Counted from the first letter of the stretch, positions 1 to 10,000 are shown. The stretch: 64,000 nucleotides of DNA from Clostridium polyendosporum (GCF_018332455.1 NZ_BOPZ01000013.1:27430-91429); one strand, 5' to 3'. The notes: generated by a model from the sequence alone, not told the origin. Numbers and translations are program-made.

Positions 1-40
1 ATAAATGTATAATATTTCTACATAAAAGTACAGAACCTAT

Positions 41-82
41 AAAAGGTTAACGCCCTATATTGTTTTAGGGGGTTAACCTTTT
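41..82. terminator. Strong inverted repeat, probable terminator
   Basis: A 17-bp stem with one mismatch (arms starting AAAAGGTTAAC and ending GTTAACCTTTT) encloses a short loop. The flanks are A/T-rich on both sides, so it could end transcripts in either direction. The gene it serves lies outside the window on the left, or none. Confidence 0.6.
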
Positions 83-330
83 AAAAACAAAAAAATTCTT
101 TATATTAGTATTAACATTCTATCTATATTTTCTCTTTTAATATCTTCATAACTTTAGAATTTAAATAAGGAGATGTACCATTTTTGGCAAAATGTCGCCT
201 TCATTCTGGTGTTGATTAATTAATTTATAGTAAAAATGAATATTTAAAAATCAATGGCGCTTTCACTAATAAAATTTGAATTTTCTTAGTTGTTTGCGCT
301 TTTTTTAATTTTTAAGGAGGTAGTAAAATA
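83..330 (+). other. Untranslated leader of the DUF364 gene, possibly structured
   Basis: No gene is seen here. Short complementary stretches (TTGATT near 211 with AATCAA near 249; TGTCGCC near 193 with GGCGCT near 256) and a T-run at about 300 could form a leader structure, but they match no riboswitch class I recognise. A clear ribosome binding site (AAGGAGG) precedes the ATG at 331. Confidence 0.3.
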
Positions 331-987
331 ATGAATCAAACGGAATTCTATAATAATTTATTTAACAAATTCAGAAAACTTGTAGAGGATAATAATTTTT
401 TAAATGATGAAGTAAAAATAACAGGTAGGACTTTAACACCAGAAGAAGCTATAGGAAATCCTGAAAGGAAGGATTATCCTATTATAAAAGGGAAGGAACG
501 ATTACTTGAAGCAGACTTTAGAGGAATTAAAGGTCAGGCTTTTACAGATATGCCTAACAACTTCAATGGAACTTTAAAGGATATAATTGAAATGCCCTTA
601 AAAACAAATTTTGATACTGCTGTATATATTGCTACTTTAAATGCTGTTTGTAAATATTTAAAAATAACAGATAAAACAATACACTGTAAAGATGGAGAAC
701 CTGAAAGATGTGCTTTAGAGTTAATAGAGTACATAAAAAACAAATATGGTAACCCTAAAATAGCACTAATAGGTTATCAACCGGCAATGTTAGAGAATTT
801 AGCTAAAAACTTTACAGTAAGAATTGTTGACTTAGCCTCAGATAATATAGGTAAAGTTAAATACAACACTATGGTTGAAGATGGGAATAAATCAACTGAC
901 GATTTATTGAATTGGTGTGATATTATCATCGCTACTGGCAGTACTATAGCTAATAAATCTATAACTAATGTTCTGGTTATTTCTTAA
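331..987 (+). CDS. DUF364 family protein (putative heavy-metal chelation domain), C-terminally short
   Basis: This is a soluble Rossmann-like protein of the DUF364 family, proposed to bind metals; no reaction has been established for the family as far as I know. Family hallmarks are visible: EAIGNPERKDYPI near residue 38, GQAFTDMP near 67, a Cys/His pair in THCKDGEPERCA near 116, a GYQPAM loop near 147, DLASDNIG near 170 and IIATGSTIANKS near the end. Family members normally continue for about 35-40 residues after the ATGST motif; this one stops 15 residues later, so it is probably C-terminally truncated. The start at 331 has a strong AAGGAGG site. It stands alone, with the next gene on the other strand. 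The family assignment is firm and the role is unknown. Confidence 0.8.
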   Translation: MNQTEFYNNLFNKFRKLVEDNNFLNDEVKITGRTLTPEEAIGNPERKDYPIIKGKERLLEADFRGIKGQAFTDMPNNFNGTLKDIIEMPLKTNFDTAVYIATLNAVCKYLKITDKTIHCKDGEPERCALELIEYIKNKYGNPKIALIGYQPAMLENLAKNFTVRIVDLASDNIGKVKYNTMVEDGNKSTDDLLNWCDIIIATGSTIANKSITNVLVIS

Positions 988-1025
988 TCAAAACAGTTTG
1001 TTTTACTACTATAACTTTAAAGATA

Positions 1026-1283
1026 TCAATATTTATTTAAAATACGCTCATATTTCATTTTAATTGCGTTGTATCTACTGGAATAAAAATAAAACAGCTC
1101 TTCATTCCTATGCTTCAATGCCCTATCTATTAAAAATTCGAGCTTTAATAAAACTATTTTTACCTTATCCTCTTTTGCTATTTTTTTTAACTTAAATTCT
1201 GAACACTCTACTGATGAGTACTCATAGCCATTATCAATTAGAATAACAATTGAATTTTTGTACGTATTATTCTTGAAAGACAT
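1026..1283 (-). CDS. Small IDEAL-domain-like protein
   Basis: An 85-residue protein without signal peptide or membrane segment. The part around residues 48-70 (LEFLIDRALKHRNEELFYFY) resembles the IDEAL motif of small Firmicute proteins such as YpiB, an acidic/aliphatic helix followed by an Asp/Asn-Glu turn. The rest is Lys/Tyr-rich. It is preceded by a GAGGGGAG ribosome binding site. It converges on the DUF364 gene and has no operon partner. The IDEAL link is a pattern judgement; the protein could also be an unrelated orphan. Confidence 0.5.
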   Translation of the reverse strand: MSFKNNTYKNSIVILIDNGYEYSSVECSEFKLKKIAKEDKVKIVLLKLEFLIDRALKHRNEELFYFYSSRYNAIKMKYERILNKY

Positions 1284-1305
1284 TCAAACCACTCCCCTCT
1301 CTTGA

Positions 1306-1374
1306 AATAAATCTAAGCAGGCATCTATCCTACTCAGATTGAGTCAGACTTCACTTCGTGAAATGACAGAAAAT
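1306..1374 (+). repeat. Dispersed hairpin repeat, copy A
   Basis: About 69 bp closely matching 4260-4329 (roughly 88% by eye). The 3' half carries TTCAC-TTCG-TGAA, a UUCG-loop hairpin, followed by ATGACAG. Shorter relatives of the core occur at 50299, 51495 and, inverted, 32108. Confidence 0.7.
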
Positions 1375-1970
1375 AGAGCTTGAAAAAACAAGAATAAATA
1401 CCCTGTTTTTCTAATCTTCATGTAAAATAACAACATTGGATGATATCAAAACTCCTAATCAATACTCCACATTGCACAATACCCATTTTTTATAAATTAT
1501 ACCATAATATGTAAATTTATTCCTTGTTTCTATTAAATAGATGATAAAACTTTAAAAGACATCTATTATAAAATAAAGTTATGTGTATTACTTACTATAT
1601 ATACTCACACGGATACTACTGTTTGTGAACCTATTATTGCTGACTATAAAACTTTACTAAATAGTTGAAATCTGGAAAACAAAAGAATGATTACTGTAGA
1701 AAGTGTGGAAGGTGATCTTAAATTGCAGCAATAAAAGCTCGCTTGATTTCAAGCGAGCCTTAAACTTTTCTACAACAATTAAATTCACTACTACTTTAAG
1801 TATATTTTAATTTTCTTTCGTCATTTCCCCTACTGTTCTTATTATTTACTATTTATTTGTAAGTCATTGTTAATAGTAGAAAATTGCTTATTTAATATTA
1901 TGTATTAATTTACGCATCATCATTTTTAGCTACCTTTATTGGTTGCATATTTTAAGATAGAGCTTCTCCT
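1375..1970. other. Intergenic, no intact gene
   Basis: AT-rich DNA with many stops in all frames. A near-perfect hairpin (GCTCGCTTG stem, 1737-1758) is the only structure; it may end a transcript but has a poor T-tail. Confidence 0.5.
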
Positions 1971-2190
1971 TTAGTTAAATAAATATCTCTTATTTTTATT
2001 CCTAATCAAAGTACCAATTTTTTGAACAGGAACACTAAGTAATATCAGTAAGGAGGCAATAAACTCCATCATTGTTAACTTCTCACCCAACAGTAAAAAA
2101 ATAAAGAAAAGAGTAACACACAGTGTAAAAAAGGTAAAACTTGCAATAATGAATAATTCCTTCTTTCCTCTATAACCTCAACATTAGGAA
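1971..2190 (-). pseudogene. C-terminal remnant of an EamA/DMT-family transporter
   Basis: Read on the minus strand, this stretch encodes two hydrophobic helices with the EamA C-terminal pattern: a helix (about FFTLCVTLFFIFLLL), then GEKLTMMEFIA, then a last helix (LLILLSVPVQKIG) and a basic tail. EamA carriers export small metabolites through ten membrane segments; only the last two remain here and there is no start codon or ribosome binding site, so it is a dead fragment. The family call rests on the GEKLT..E.I spacing. Confidence 0.55.
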
Positions 2191-2306
2191 ATACCTAATA
2201 CTATAAAAGTATACATACTTATTCATGCTAAATCAATAACGAACCTAATAGACATTAGTTACTAAAGCCGTACTATCTTTTGTAATCCATAGAGATTAAT
2301 TATTCC

Positions 2307-3014
2307 TTATTTTACTTTAATTATTAACATTTCATTTCCACCCTTTATAAATTCATAGTTCACTTTAACTATTTGCATTTTATACATAGTAAAATTATCA
2401 TCACTCATTAATTTATTAACAAACATAGACTTTTCGCCTTTCAAATTTACAATTGGAAATATTCGTATTTCTTTTGATGTTATTCTTATAATCTCCTTAA
2501 TAGTTTGCTTATGAAATTCATAATCTAAATGTTCATCATACATAAATAAAAAATGAGATATAAGGGATACGGTAAACTGCTTATCTTTAAAATTACTTTT
2601 TGGATATTCTGTCTCAATATATATCGTATCACGCTTTCGTTTAAAATCCTCAATAAATCTCGTATACGCTTTTTTTCGTTGCTTTTTTAAATCCTCAATA
2701 TCTTTATAAAGTTCCCATCTGTATAAGTCCTTTACGTCTGATAGATTTTTTATCGTCAACTCTAAATCTTTAATGCACTTTCCTTCTATTTCCTCAGCTG
2801 AAAAACAGTAAATTCTATCGGAAGCTGTAACATTGTATCCCTTAGAATTTGCCTCTGCACAAAAAGAACTAACCCCGGATGCTACATCTAATATCTTTTC
2901 TTTCTTTCCATCTATGCTGCTAATACCGAACATTTTGTAATATTCATCGAATGTTCTTCCAATAAGAACTATATCTTTTAATTCTAGTTTTCTACTCAAT
3001 TTCTTTCCCCCCAT
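2307..3014 (-). CDS. Class I SAM-dependent methyltransferase-like protein
   Basis: A 235-residue soluble protein. Residues 40-65 read KILDVASGVSSF followed by GYNVTASD, the glycine-rich motif I and the acidic end of strand 2 of class I methyltransferases, although the usual GxGxG is DVASGVS. A helical, Lys-rich insertion (about 105-140) precedes FTVSLISHFLF, equivalent to motif IV, and IIRITSKEIRIFPIV, equivalent to the motif post-II strands. The substrate is unknown. It follows the tautomerase-fold gene by 10 bp, so both lie downstream of the same Trp-type T-box leader. The ATG at 3014 runs straight into a G-run; a TTG five codons later (2999) has better spacing from that G-run and may be the true start. 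Confidence 0.65.
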   Translation of the reverse strand: MGGKKLSRKLELKDIVLIGRTFDEYYKMFGISSIDGKKEKILDVASGVSSFCAEANSKGYNVTASDRIYCFSAEEIEGKCIKDLELTIKNLSDVKDLYRWELYKDIEDLKKQRKKAYTRFIEDFKRKRDTIYIETEYPKSNFKDKQFTVSLISHFLFMYDEHLDYEFHKQTIKEIIRITSKEIRIFPIVNLKGEKSMFVNKLMSDDNFTMYKMQIVKVNYEFIKGGNEMLIIKVK

Positions 3015-3024
3015 ACTTTTTAAA

Positions 3025-3414
3025 CTATATTTTTACGTTATAATTTAAAATTAACTCATCTCCTGGTACCCCCCTTATCCCCCAATTATGTTTTGGTGTT
3101 TCAAAAATTGTTATTTCAATATCTTCAGGTAAAACATTTAGCTCCTTTTCAATCCTTTCAAACAGTAATCTTACTAAATTTTTCTTTGCTTCAATGCTTC
3201 GCCCTTCGAATATACTAATTTCAATGATTGTATATTTTTCTGTTCTTCCTTCTGGATAGTAAAAATCTTCTTCTTCTAAAGGAAAGAATCTATGAAATCT
3301 TTTATCCACTAGATATTGAAATGCATCCACCACACAAGAATGAATAACGTCTGATAACTTTTTCTTAATAATATTTAAATTTTTGTTTATCCCATATACT
3401 TTAATTTGTGCCAT
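3025..3414 (-). CDS. Tautomerase_2-like protein lacking the N-terminal proline
   Basis: A 129-residue protein with the Tautomerase_2 (4-oxalocrotonate tautomerase superfamily) layout: a first strand (MAQIKVYGI), a helix, RFHRFFPLEEEDFYYP, the second strand IIEISIFEGRSIEAKK, a helix, and IEITIFETPKHNWGIRG near the end. Active members use the amino-terminal Pro exposed after Met removal; here residue 2 is Ala, so classical tautomerase chemistry is unlikely and the fold may serve another function. It is the first gene after the Trp T-box, with an AGGTGAG ribosome binding site. Fold call fairly sure, function open. Confidence 0.75.
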   Translation of the reverse strand: MAQIKVYGINKNLNIIKKKLSDVIHSCVVDAFQYLVDKRFHRFFPLEEEDFYYPEGRTEKYTIIEISIFEGRSIEAKKNLVRLLFERIEKELNVLPEDIEITIFETPKHNWGIRGVPGDELILNYNVKI

Positions 3415-3483
3415 TTTAACTCACCTCTCCACAACAGATTAAATTTAAATATAACCTTTTTTAATAATAAATAGTTTTCTAAA

Positions 3484-3832
3484 TAAAAAAAATCACTTCA
3501 TCCTTATTATGGGACGAAGTGACCGTGGCGCCACCCATATTTAGTTATATATAAGGTTATGTACTCTTGTAAAATAATAGCTCTTTCCTAACAAGGCCGA
3601 AATGTAAAATTTCATTAATCCACCTTAATATAAAACTATCTTTCCAGGTACAGATTTTACTCGATACCCTGTCTCTTTAACGGTAGACTACCGTTTACTG
3701 CTAATACTATTTCGCATCACATCTCAGAGACCCATTCAATATAGACTACAGTATTTGGCTCTCACCACCCCAAATTCTCTTTAACTAAGCTCCTATATTT
3801 ACTTCTTCTCTTCATTGACTTTTTATTTTATT
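3484..3832 (-). promoter_or_regulatory. T-box leader, tryptophan specifier (UGG)
   Basis: On the minus strand the leader shows the distal stem I element (GGGGTGGTGAGAGCC), the specifier-loop pattern TATATTGAA-TGG-GTCTCTGAG, a T-box sequence GGGTGGCGCCACGG (3523-3536) and an intrinsic terminator (arms TCACTTCGTCC / GGATGAAGTGA, T-run, 3484-3522). In T-box leaders the triplet after GAA is the specifier codon; TGG followed by a purine means tRNA-Trp. Uncharged tRNA-Trp should stabilise the antiterminator and turn on the two genes downstream when tryptophan is scarce. Confidence 0.9.
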
Positions 3833-3838
3833 TTTTAC

Positions 3839-3867
3839 ATTATATACCTAATTGTATAAAAGGTCAA
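3839..3867 (-). promoter_or_regulatory. Sigma-A promoter of the T-box operon
   Basis: TTGACC and a perfect TATAAT are separated by 17 bp, placing the transcript start a few bases before the first T-box stem. This supports the T-box leader as the true 5' end. Confidence 0.8.
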
Positions 3868-4259
3868 TATTACGATGCCTTAAAAACCTATTAAAAGATT
3901 TATAATTAAATATTGATGGTAAAGCAACAGATACTAATATTTTGTGCCCATAACTCAATTCGCCTGTACATATTGTGTTTATATTTATAGTTTGTATAAA
4001 TTCAAGTTTGCTATCCTATCAAATTGATTGTAGATATGTTACATTTTTCTGTTAACACAAAAAGACATAGAATTACTTTTTTTCTTCCGTAGCTCTTTCA
4101 CCTCTTAATAGTATCTTTTTAGGTACTATGATACTTAATAGTGCCTACTTGTTAAAAAGATATCTAGTTGCTAATATTATAGCATAGTAAACAAGCTTTC
4201 CTCAAGAAAAGCAGTATTCTATGTTATAAACCAAATTATATAGTGTTTATATACACATA
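3868..4259. other. Intergenic, no gene seen
   Basis: AT-rich DNA between the divergent T-box operon and the azoreductase gene. No conserved reading frame was found. Confidence 0.5.
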
Positions 4260-4329
4260 AAATAAACCTGAGCAGGCATCGATTCTATTCAGATTGAGTC
4301 AGATTTCACTTCGCGAAATGACAGCAAAT
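4260..4329 (+). repeat. Dispersed hairpin repeat, copy B
   Basis: Second full-length copy of the element at 1306. The hairpin is TTTCAC-TTCG-CGAAA, followed by TGACAGCAAAT. It lies about 100 bp upstream of the azoreductase gene. Confidence 0.7.
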
Positions 4330-4433
4330 TAAAGATATATAGCATGTTATATATCTAATCTAAATATGAAAACAAACAATATAACGATGTTTGTTTTCAT
4401 TAATAAATTATATTAAATAAGGAGAGATAAAAG

Positions 4434-5036
4434 ATGAGTAAGATTATTTACATTAAAGCAAATGCAAAACCAGAAGGACAATCAAGAACATTTAAAATAT
4501 CTGATAGTTTTATTGAGGACTATAAAAAATTCCATCCTAATGATGAAATTATAACTCTAGACTTATATAAAGAGGGTATAAATTTTTTAACAGAAGAAGG
4601 TATTACCCTACATGCACCTACTCCAGGTGAGGGGAAGGATCATCCAATTTTAAAATATGCTTATCAATTTGCTGAAGCAGATAAATACATAATTGCAGCT
4701 CCAATGTGGAACTTAAGCTTTCCTGCTATACTAAAGGCATATATTGATTATATTTGTGTTACTGGAATCACATTTAAATATACTGCAGAAGGACCAGTTG
4801 GTCTATGTGAAGGTAAGAAAGCACTACATTTTGTTACAAGGGGTGGGGAATATTCAGAGGGACCAGCTGCAGCCTACGAAATGGGAGATAGGTACCTAAG
4901 AACAATCTTTGGCTTCCTTGGAATTAAAGATTTTACTACTATATCAGCAAACAAGGTAAATGTTATTGGTGAAGATATTGAAGCAATTCTTGAAAATACA
5001 ATAAGAAAAGCACAAGATATAGCAAAAGATTTCTAA
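4434..5036 (+). CDS. azoR: FMN-dependent NADH-azoreductase family protein
   Basis: A 200-residue flavodoxin-like quinone/azo reductase of the AcpD/AzoR family; such enzymes use FMN and NADH to reduce azo compounds or quinones in two-electron steps in the cytoplasm. The N-terminal strand and phosphate loop (IIYIKANAKPEGQSRTF) bind the FMN phosphate; APMWNLSFPAILKAYIDYI near residue 94 and FVTRGGEYSEGP near 140 are the other FMN-contacting loops typical of the family. Length matches the family (about 200). The start has GGAGAG eight bases upstream. It is monocistronic, ending at the shared hairpin at 5074. Confidence 0.9.
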   Translation: MSKIIYIKANAKPEGQSRTFKISDSFIEDYKKFHPNDEIITLDLYKEGINFLTEEGITLHAPTPGEGKDHPILKYAYQFAEADKYIIAAPMWNLSFPAILKAYIDYICVTGITFKYTAEGPVGLCEGKKALHFVTRGGEYSEGPAAAYEMGDRYLRTIFGFLGIKDFTTISANKVNVIGEDIEAILENTIRKAQDIAKDF

Positions 5037-5073
5037 CAGTAACTTAAAATGTTTGTACTATAAATAGTTAAAT

Positions 5074-5110
5074 AAGAAGCTGCAGATACTAAAAATATCT
5101 ACAGCTTCTT
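5074..5110. terminator. Bidirectional terminator between azoR and rubrerythrin
   Basis: The arms AAGAAGCTG and CAGCTTCTT (with an inner AGATA/TATCT pairing) flank an A-rich loop between two convergent genes. The flanks give T-runs on both strands. Confidence 0.75.
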
Positions 5111-5125
5111 ATCATAATCTTGGGA

Positions 5126-5710
5126 TTAATAAGTTTCAACAAATACCTCAAAATATCCTTGAGGGTGCGCACAGGCAGGGCATACTTGCGGTGCACTTGC
5201 TCCTTGATGAATATATCCGCAGTTATTACACTTCCATTCAACAACACTTTCTTTTTTAAATATTGTATCATTCTCTATGTTATTTAATAGCTTTCTATAT
5301 CTTGCTTCATGGTGTTTTTCTACATCAGCTATTTTTCTAAAGGCTGTAGCTATAGCTGGAAATCCTTCCTTAGCTGCAATTTCTGCAAATTTTGGATAAA
5401 GTTCTGTCCACTCTTCATTTTCACCATTTGCAGCTGCAAGAAGATTAGCTTTGGTATCTCCTAATCCTACAGGATACGATGCATATATTTCAACCGTTTC
5501 TCCTTTTAAACTTTCATTTAAAAACTTAAAAAATACTTTAGCATGCTCCTTTTCATTTTCAGCGGTTTCTATGAATAAGTTAGAAATTTGTACATACCCC
5601 TCCTTTTTTGCCACAGATGCATAGTATGTATATCGATTTCTTGCCTGTGACTCACCCGCAAAAGCCTTCATTAAGTTTTCAGATGTTCTTGTTCCTTTTA
5701 AACCTTTCAT
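5126..5710 (-). CDS. rbr: Rubrerythrin
   Basis: A 194-residue non-haem iron protein that reduces hydrogen peroxide with electrons from rubredoxin/NADH in anaerobes. The N-terminal ferritin-like domain carries the diiron ligands in [34 protein letters not shown] and [10 protein letters not shown]. The C-terminal rubredoxin domain has CNNCGY and [11 protein letters not shown], four Cys for one iron. Length equals typical rubrerythrin. Start with GGAGAGGTGGGG upstream. It is transcribed alone; the inverted repeat at 5816 may be its operator. Very secure. Confidence 0.97.
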   Translation of the reverse strand: MKGLKGTRTSENLMKAFAGESQARNRYTYYASVAKKEGYVQISNLFIETAENEKEHAKVFFKFLNESLKGETVEIYASYPVGLGDTKANLLAAANGENEEWTELYPKFAEIAAKEGFPAIATAFRKIADVEKHHEARYRKLLNNIENDTIFKKESVVEWKCNNCGYIHQGASAPQVCPACAHPQGYFEVFVETY

Positions 5711-5815
5711 AAATACCCCACCTCTCCATATTTTTATATATAATACATATTCTCCATTCCCTATTAAACTCCTTTTAATCTATTGGTAAATTCATGAAAT
5801 TTAGTTTTTGTTTTG

Positions 5816-5842
5816 AATATAATCATCATTTACGATTATATT
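5816..5842 (-). promoter_or_regulatory. Inverted repeat upstream of rubrerythrin, possible PerR-like operator
   Basis: AATATAATC and GATTATATT are exact inverted copies spaced by 9 bp, near a TATAAT-like -10 for the rubrerythrin gene. Arms resemble half of the PerR box (TTATAAT..ATTATAA), but the spacing is not canonical. Peroxide control would be expected; the site is only inferred. Confidence 0.4.
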
Positions 5843-5938
5843 ATATAAGAGGTAAACTTTTTTGAATATTTTTTTATTTACTCCATAAAATATTAAGGCT
5901 TTTGTACTAAATTTCTATTTCTAATTATTAATCTCCTA

Positions 5939-5975
5939 AAGAAAAAGCCCTAGATTAATTCTAGAGCTTTTTCTT
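5939..5975. terminator. Terminator downstream of the SASP gene
   Basis: The arms AGAAAAAGC..CTAGA and TCTAGAGCTTTTTCT form a strong stem just after the SASP stop codon, with a T-run in the minus direction. Confidence 0.75.
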
Positions 5976-5984
5976 GTTAATATA

Positions 5985-6182
5985 TTATTTTAAACCTTGT
6001 TCATAAGCTTCTACCATTTTCTTAACCATATTTCCGCCTATTGATCCAGCTTCTCTTGAAGTTAAATCGCCATTATATCCTTGTTTTAGATTTACTCCAA
6101 CTTCAGTAGCTGATTCTTGTTTAAATCTTTCTAATCCTGCTTTTGCTTCTGGAACTAATACTCTATTATTTCTATTTGCCAT
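5985..6182 (-). CDS. Alpha/beta-type small acid-soluble spore protein
   Basis: A 65-residue protein that coats and protects DNA in the dormant spore. It contains the germination protease site region (TEVGVNLK) and the conserved C-terminal signature LTSREAGSIGGNMVKKM. A strong AGGAGG precedes the ATG. Expression is expected from sigma-G in the forespore; a TGAATA -35-like hexamer lies upstream but I could not fix a -10. It shows that the organism sporulates. Confidence 0.96.
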   Translation of the reverse strand: MANRNNRVLVPEAKAGLERFKQESATEVGVNLKQGYNGDLTSREAGSIGGNMVKKMVEAYEQGLK

Positions 6183-6505
6183 AACTGTTACCTCCTATGA
6201 ATATTAATTAATATTTGGTGTCTATTCATAGTTTGTACATATCAAAAATTATTACACTAGTGAATTAATTGTATTAAAGGTGGAGTTTTCCTTACAGTAA
6301 AATAATAAACAAAGCTCTAGAATCATCCTATGATATTTAAAAACAAACAAAAGTTACTAAAGTAATTACTAGTCATTTTAATTTTTTCTTAGATTTCCTC
6401 TATACATTTATCACATTATCTACACACTTTAAATTTTAACGAAAAAATTAAGAATTATTAAATTTAATATATAACTTCGTCTAACAACCTTGTATACTAT
6501 AGTAG
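6183..6505. other. Intergenic, no gene seen
   Basis: AT-rich spacer between the divergent SASP gene and the transporter remnant. No reading frame or hairpin of note. Confidence 0.5.
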
Positions 6506-6562
6506 TTGAAATTTATTATACGAGGTGTTTATATATATATTAAAAATAGTAAAATAGCTATT

Positions 6563-7000
6563 ATGAAAAATGAACTTATTAATCTTCCTATCGGAGCCAT
6601 GGGAGTTACCTTAGGTTCTATGAGTCTTGCCAACGCCTTTGGATTTTTAGGTGTTAATTTTCTTAAACATTTATTCATGAATCTTGGTTTTTTAGTAATT
6701 ATAAGTGGATTTCTAAAATTAATATTATATCCCTAAGAGGTTAATAAAGAACTTAAAATACCTACGCTGGCTAGTATTTATCCTACTTTCAGCATGGCAC
6801 TCATGGTAACTGGTAACTATTTCTTGAACTATAACTATACATTAGGAAAATCTATGCGGTTATTAGGGATAATAATCCACATCATAATAATGGTATGCTT
6901 TGTTTATAACAATGTACTTAATAACTTCAAGTTTGATAATATACTACCTAGTTGGTTTGTTCCTTTCGTAGGAATATTAATATCTAATTACGTATTACCA
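6563..7000 (+). pseudogene. TDT (tellurite-resistance/dicarboxylate) family transporter, broken
   Basis: The frame starting MKNELINLPIGAMGV, followed by LGSMSLANAFGF, resembles the N-terminus of TDT/SLAC1-like carriers. It meets a TAA at 6734-6736, then continues in the same frame with KELKIPTLASIYPTFSMALM, an extended run of hydrophobic helices and ISNYVLPIY. So one nonsense codon splits it, and the gene also ends abruptly where the kinase gene's 3' end begins (about 7000), well short of the usual 300 or so residues. No ribosome binding site fits the ATG. Nonfunctional; family assignment moderate. Confidence 0.6.
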
Positions 7001-10000
7001 ATATATATCCGAAAATTCAATATTTATCATTTCAATATCATCATTTAAAATCACATCTTTATTAGTGCTCTTTGTTTTTTCTATAGTTCTTGAAGGTAAG
7101 TCTATCTTAAATTTACTACCTTCCCCTAATTTACTTTCTACATTTATCTTACCACCATGCAATTCAACAATTGATTTTACGAGGCATAATCCAATGCCAC
7201 TTCCTTCAGTATTGCGAGTAAATGATTTATCCACTTGCTTAAATCTTTCAAAAATAGTATCCAAATGTTTTTCATCAATTCCTATACCATTATCCTCTAC
7301 TGATATTTCAATAGCATCATCTTTATCAGCAATATTAACATATATTTCGTCCCCTGGTTCCGAAAACTTAATAGCATTAGAAATAAGGTTAAGAATAACC
7401 CTTTTAATTTTATTAGAGTCGCAAGCAATAATCTTTTCTTCCACATCTGTGTCAAAAATGATACTCAATCCCTTACTTTTAACATATTCTGATGCTGATT
7501 GAACAATTTCTTCAATAACATTAACTATGTTTTCATTAGATAGATTGAATTCTAAAAAACCAGATTGAATTTTTGATAAGTCTACTAAGTTACTTATAAG
7601 CCTTAATAGTCTATAACAATTCTGTACCATTATATTAACATAGTTAGTGATACTATTCTTATTATTTATTAAAGGATTATTTTTTAAATATAAATTAAAT
7701 AATTGGGTTGTACTAAAAATTACATTTAAAGGGGTCTTAAGCTCATGGGATATATTCGCAAAAAATTCCTCATGGGTCTTAAGTATTTTTTCCATGTGAT
7801 TATTAGCTTTTACTTCCTGAGTAACATCAATTATGATTGTAACTATTTCTGCAATTTCACCATTAACTCCAAATACTGGCTGATATAATATATTTACAAA
7901 CGATTCTTCTCCAGAAACTATTAATCTTTGATATTTTAGGTACGATGATTCCTTCTTCTTTATAACGTTTTCAATATGTTTATGAATAACCGCTTTATCA
8001 AAGTTAGTGATATCTTCATAATTCTGTCCTATAATATAAGACATAGACTTTATTTCTGGTTTCAATTTCTTAAAAATATCATAAGACTTTTGGTTAATAT
8101 TTGTAACTTTAGAATCTGGATATGACAATCTTAAAACAGGTAAATCAAGATTATCTATCATACTGTTTAAAAAATCATATTGAGTTTTTAATAATAAATC
8201 TTCTTCATGTTTTATCTTTTCAGTAACGTCACGACAGCATAATATTCCTGCCATAAGCCTTCCTTCATTGTCATATATTGGAGTACCATTTACATCATGA
8301 TAAACAACACTATCATCAGTTTTTGTAGCCACTCTATATCCTAATAATTTTTCACCGCGTAATACTCTATGAGCAGGAGTATTATCGCAGGGGATTAATT
8401 GTTTATCCATGTCGAAATATTCAGCTTCTTTAAGACCCTCTCCTATCTTATCTAACTTTGCGAATTCAGTGAAAAAAGTATCTTTCGCTGCTTTATTAAG
8501 TGTGGTGTAGTTACCATTTTTATCGAAAATTAATAGAGCATCAGACATATTTTCAATGATTGCTTCTAATTTTTCTTTTTGCCTTCTTATCAATTTATCG
8601 TTATTAACTTGTTGTGTAATATTACGAGTGCATAAAATAGCCTTTGCTACTTCGCCATTTTCGTCATGGATAGGGCTTCCGCTTATATTGAAATGATATA
8701 TTCCATCAGGTCTCTTACAGGTTAATATATATTCTTTAATTCTTTCGCCCTTTAAAACCCTTACTACAGGGAGATTCTCAAAGGTTAACAAATTCCCCTC
8801 ATAATCATAATACTTATTGTATTTTAATGTATCATAAGCTATCTTTATAGAGCCAGCTCCATACATACCTTCTCTTGCAGCACTATTTAAATAGGTTATA
8901 TTATAATCTTTATTTATTATATATAATGCATCGGACATGTTTTCAATGATTGCTTCTAATTGTTCTTTTTGCATTCTTATCAATTCATCATTATTAACCT
9001 GTTCTGTAACATTACGTAAACATATAATAGCCTTTTCTACTTCGCCACTTTCATCATAAATAGGGCTTCCACTTACATTATAGTGGTATACTCCATCCGG
9101 CCTCTCGCATGTTACTCTGCATTCCTTAATCCTTTCACCTCTTAAAACCCTACGGCTAGGTAGATCTTCCGCTGCAATTAGATTACCTTTTGAATCATAA
9201 TATTTTGTATGAATCAATGAATCCCCAATTTTTTTGATTGAATGTGGATTGTAAAAAAATTCTTTTGCACTAGTATTTACTAGAGAATAATTATAGTCTT
9301 TATCTAAGATAATTAATCCATCACACATATTTTCAATGATTGCTTTCAATTGTTGTTTCTTCTGTTGTTCAATAATTTTACCTTGTTCTTTAATTAATTT
9401 TCTGTTTAATACTCTTTCTGTTACTTCCGTAGCAGTATCAATTATATATTTAAGTTTTCCATCCACGAATATTGGTATTACTGACCAATCCCAGTATCTA
9501 GTTCCTCCTTTAAAATTACTATATTCATGTTCGGGTAAATGACAAGGCCTACCAGTTTTTATAACGTCTAGGAAAATCTCTTGTTCTTTGCCTCCTTCAA
9601 ATCCGGGTATTATTTCTTTCTGTTTTTTACCTATACTATTCTCCTTTCGATTATATGGAGCATCCCAAAAGTCTAAACATATCTGATTAGCTTTAAGCAA
9701 AATTAAATCCGGGACACTGTGTATTGCAAATCCAATCTTACTATTTGCATAAAGTTGTTCAATCCCCATGAATTTATTATCAATTCGAGAGTTTGGTTTT
9801 TCCTCAAAAAAATAGATTTTTTCATTTTTACATTCTAAAGTCTTACAGGATATAGTAACCTCTCTTGATTCGTATGATTTAGTAAATACATAACACCGGC
9901 AATCGTTTTCAACATCTTCAAGGTATATTTGAGAATTTATTCTTAATATATAACTTATATCAGTAAGTGATTTTCCTATCAACTCATTTCTTGAACAACC

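Noticed and set aside
1637..1735. Short plus-strand frame ending ...VEGDLKLQQ
   Set aside because: Broken by stops upstream and no family match; not enough to call a pseudogene.
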